A stretch of 7,051 bases of DNA from Ferruginibacter sp. (GTDB lineage Bacteria > Bacteroidota > Bacteroidia > Chitinophagales > Chitinophagaceae), in contig VERM01000074.1 of assembly GCA_018882645.1 (NCBI GenBank), forward strand, positions 1-7,051. Reading direction: 5' to 3'. Every line of letters begins with the position of its first letter. The first letter of the stretch is position 1. A program made the position numbers and the translations under genes. This document shows, piece after piece, positions 5,213 to 7,051 of the stretch. A model generated the notes under the pieces. It did not search any database, was not told the DNA's origin, and saw nothing but the letters and a program-made list of their open reading frames with translations.

Positions 5213-6640
5213 TCAACACTCGCTCAAACTCAAAGGTACATTTACAGCCAAACCCCCATCAGCAGTTTCTTTATATTTACTGTTCATATCCAAAGCCGTA
5301 TCCCACATGGTTTTGATAACGCCATCCAAAGACACTATTGCATAATCAGGCGCACTCTGCAATGCAAGCTGGCTGGCAGTGATGGCTTTGATCGCTCCCA
5401 TTGTATTTCTTTCAATACAAGGAATTTGTACAAGGCCGCCTATGGGATCACAGGTCATTCCCAAATGATGCTCCATGGCTATTTCAGCTGCCATCATCAC
5501 CTGCCGCTGAGTCCCACCCATACATTCAGTCAATGCCGCAGCAGCCATTGCACTGCTCACGCCTATTTCAGCCTGACAACCACCCATAGCAGCCGATATC
5601 GTTGCTCCTTTTTTAAATATGCTTCCAATCTCCGCAGCAGTGAGTAAAAATTGAATGATTTTATCTTCACTTTCACCATCACAAAAAATAACATAATACT
5701 GCAACACAGCCGGGATGACGCCTGCAGCTCCGTTGGTAGGCGCCGTCACTACCCTTCCAAAAGATGCATTCTCCTCGTTCACTGCCAATGCAAAACAGCT
5801 TACCCAATCCAATATATAATTAAACTCACGCCCACCTGCTTTAATCAAATTCAACCACTGTTCGTAACCGTTATACTCTTTTTTCTTCAACAAACGTTTA
5901 CTCAACTCAGCAGCCCTTCTGCTTACCTGTAATCCACCGGGCAGATACCCGCTTGTATGACAGCCTTTATACATACTCTCCCGCATCACCTTCCAGATAT
6001 TCATTAAACCTGATCTGGTATCGGCTTCATTTCTCCAACAATTTTCATTTTCCATCACCACCTCACTGATATGCATACCCGTTTTTCTGCACCAGTGCAA
6101 TAGATCATCGGCATTGTTGATCGGAAACGGCAACACTATATGATTTTTCCCGGCATGTATATCTTCTCCTTCTTTAACCACAAACCCGCCACCTACAGAA
6201 TAATAGGTACTTGCGATTGTTTGCTCGTCATCCAGCTTAACCAAAAAGCTCAAAGCATTGGGATGATAAGGGAGAGATTCCGTGTATAGGAATCGGATTT
6301 GGGCCGCAGGGTTGAATTCCACCTCTTTTTTATGATGAAGAAAAATCCGATTGTTCTTTTTAATCTCAGCAATGGTTGCTTCAATGCTATTGATATCAAA
6401 ACTGACCGGATCCTCTCCGCATAGCCCTAATTGTACAGCCACATCCGTACCATGACCGATACCTGTTTTAGCTAAAGAACCATACAACAACACTTCAATA
6501 GAAATTACTTTATCCAACATCTCTTTTTCAATCAAAGACTTGATAAAGTATTGAGCGGCACGCCATGGCCCAAGTGTATGACTACTGCTCGGTCCCACAC
6601 CGATTTTAAAAATATCAAAAACTGAAATAGATTCGTGCAT
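5213..6640 (-). CDS. sdaA: L-serine ammonia-lyase (dehydratase), iron-sulfur-dependent, single chain
   Basis: Converts L-serine to pyruvate and ammonia in the cytosol using a 4Fe-4S cluster. The 475-residue protein is the fused form, with beta domain first (about 1-160) and alpha domain after (about 190-470). The opening carries [12 protein letters not shown] (14-25). The cluster cysteines are C355 (MGGCQAE), C397 (MTCDPIGG) and C408 (IPCIERN). Their 42- and 11-residue spacing equals what I remember for the Legionella enzyme (343, 385, 396). The protein ends in Cys475, matching the known C-terminal cysteine that acts as fourth cluster ligand in that structure, so the gene is full length and the stop is genuine. 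ATG start at 6638-6640, directly ahead of the SSSHT region as usual. It is 97 bp downstream of the small membrane-protein gene on the same strand and is followed by REP-like hairpins. Confidence 0.97.
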   Translation of the reverse strand: MHESISVFDIFKIGVGPSSSHTLGPWRAAQYFIKSLIEKEMLDKVISIEVLLYGSLAKTGIGHGTDVAVQLGLCGEDPVSFDINSIEATIAEIKKNNRIFLHHKKEVEFNPAAQIRFLYTESLPYHPNALSFLVKLDDEQTIASTYYSVGGGFVVKEGEDIHAGKNHIVLPFPINNADDLLHWCRKTGMHISEVVMENENCWRNEADTRSGLMNIWKVMRESMYKGCHTSGYLPGGLQVSRRAAELSKRLLKKKEYNGYEQWLNLIKAGGREFNYILDWVSCFALAVNEENASFGRVVTAPTNGAAGVIPAVLQYYVIFCDGESEDKIIQFLLTAAEIGSIFKKGATISAAMGGCQAEIGVSSAMAAAALTECMGGTQRQVMMAAEIAMEHHLGMTCDPIGGLVQIPCIERNTMGAIKAITASQLALQSAPDYAIVSLDGVIKTMWDTALDMNSKYKETADGGLAVNVPLSLSEC

Positions 6641-6700
6641 TCCTTTGTAATCTTATATGAAGGGTGTTAAAAATAGAAATGTAAAAGAAAAACAAACTTT

Positions 6701-6742
6701 ACATTCTACATTCTACATTTTACATTTTGCATTTTACATTCT
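6701..6742. repeat. Heptamer tandem repeat, six units
   Basis: Six head-to-tail 7-bp units read on the plus strand as ACATTCT, ACATTCT, ACATTTT, ACATTTT, GCATTTT, ACATTCT. The array fills about half of the 100-bp spacer upstream of sdaA and reaches into the stop codon (6741-6743) of the membrane-protein gene. AAATGTAAAA at 6677-6686 is complementary to TTTTACATTT at 6718-6727, so the spacer RNA could fold weakly. It may affect sdaA expression, being about 60 bp before its start, but no function is shown. Confidence 0.75.
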
Positions 6743-7051
6743 ACTCCGATCTGGCTTTCAACTCCTGATAAAACTGTTCGTTCATTTCCCATTTGAAATG
6801 CATTCGTATGAATGAAAAAAAAATAACCATGATGCAAACAGCTGCGATGATTGCTCCGGAAGACGAACCGGCTTTTTGTGAAATCTTAGTGTACCAGTCA
6901 GGAGAAAAAAAATACACTGCTGCAATGGTAAATAAAACCGGCAAGGCAAACAAAATGGCTATGGGCAAGCCTCTGATAAGCTTACTCTTAAATTTAGCAT
7001 GCTCAGTTCTCACTTTTTCCCAATAGGCAATGAATTTGACCTCATCTTGAG
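6741..7051 (-). CDS. Small two-helix membrane protein of unknown function (5' end beyond window)
   Basis: About 103 codons are visible and the frame stays open to the window edge, so the true start probably lies just outside. A GTG at 7011-7013 could give 90 residues, but the upstream residues QDEVKFIAYWEKV read like coding sequence. The layout is a charged N-terminal segment, a basic patch (KFKSKLIRG), TM1 (LPIAILFALPVLFTIAAVYF), a short loop with W and Y and GSSSG, TM2 (AIIAAVCIMVIFFSFI), then a charged C-terminal end with KWEMNEQFYQELKA. The pattern of an EYW/AYWE start, two helices and a KW-MNEQ-Y-ELK end matches conserved hypothetical proteins I recall from Chitinophagaceae, with no known role. 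It is on the same strand as sdaA, 100 bp upstream. Confidence 0.8.
   Translation of the reverse strand, partial: QDEVKFIAYWEKVRTEHAKFKSKLIRGLPIAILFALPVLFTIAAVYFFSPDWYTKISQKAGSSSGAIIAAVCIMVIFFSFIRMHFKWEMNEQFYQELKARSE

Noticed and set aside
5028..5345. Plus-strand reading frame of 105 codons across the smpB-sdaA spacer
   Set aside because: It runs through the REP-like hairpins and antisense to the conserved ends of smpB and sdaA; the product has no domain character.

Overview
The window reads as a chromosomal piece of a Bacteroidota genome, most likely of the Chitinophagaceae/Sphingobacteriia kind. This is inferred from protein style and gene content: a UpxY-type NusG paralogue, a tyrosine autokinase with an ELDLRKP motif and a Tyr/Gly tail, a small PIDGG-tailed secreted protein, AT-rich leaders without strong Shine-Dalgarno sequences, a TTTG/TAnnTTTG-like promoter, and REP-like hairpins of a type I associate with this phylum. 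All convincing genes lie on the minus strand, so transcription runs from high to low coordinates.

Right part (7051 to about 4620) is housekeeping. It holds the 3' part of a small two-helix membrane protein of unknown function, a heptamer tandem repeat that runs into its stop codon, a single-chain iron-sulfur L-serine dehydratase (sdaA), a 160-bp spacer packed with REP-like hairpins, and smpB, the tmRNA-binding protein, which starts at TTG. The 408-bp gap after smpB has no gene. It does carry a plus-strand promoter-like element followed by a short stretch ending in a terminator-like hairpin, which is a candidate small RNA.

Left part (4215 to 1) is the start of an exopolysaccharide/capsule export locus. 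A 70-residue secreted protein with a PIDGG C-terminal sorting-like signal comes first. After an AT-rich 210-bp spacer holding a perfect 15-bp palindrome come a Wza-like outer-membrane export lipoprotein and a Wzc-like tyrosine autokinase/co-polymerase (13 bp apart, clearly one operon). A NusG/UpxY-family antiterminator follows and is cut by the window edge. A 13-bp perfect inverted repeat sits across the stop codon of the kinase gene, just before the antiterminator gene.

Together, Wza and Wzc would form the trans-envelope export and chain-length machinery, and the NusG-like protein would keep RNA polymerase going through a long polysaccharide operon that presumably continues beyond the left edge. 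The most interesting items are the PIDGG small protein beside the export genes, the candidate plus-strand RNA with two mutually exclusive foldings, the composite REP-like cluster, and the inverted repeats at both ends of the wza-wzc unit.
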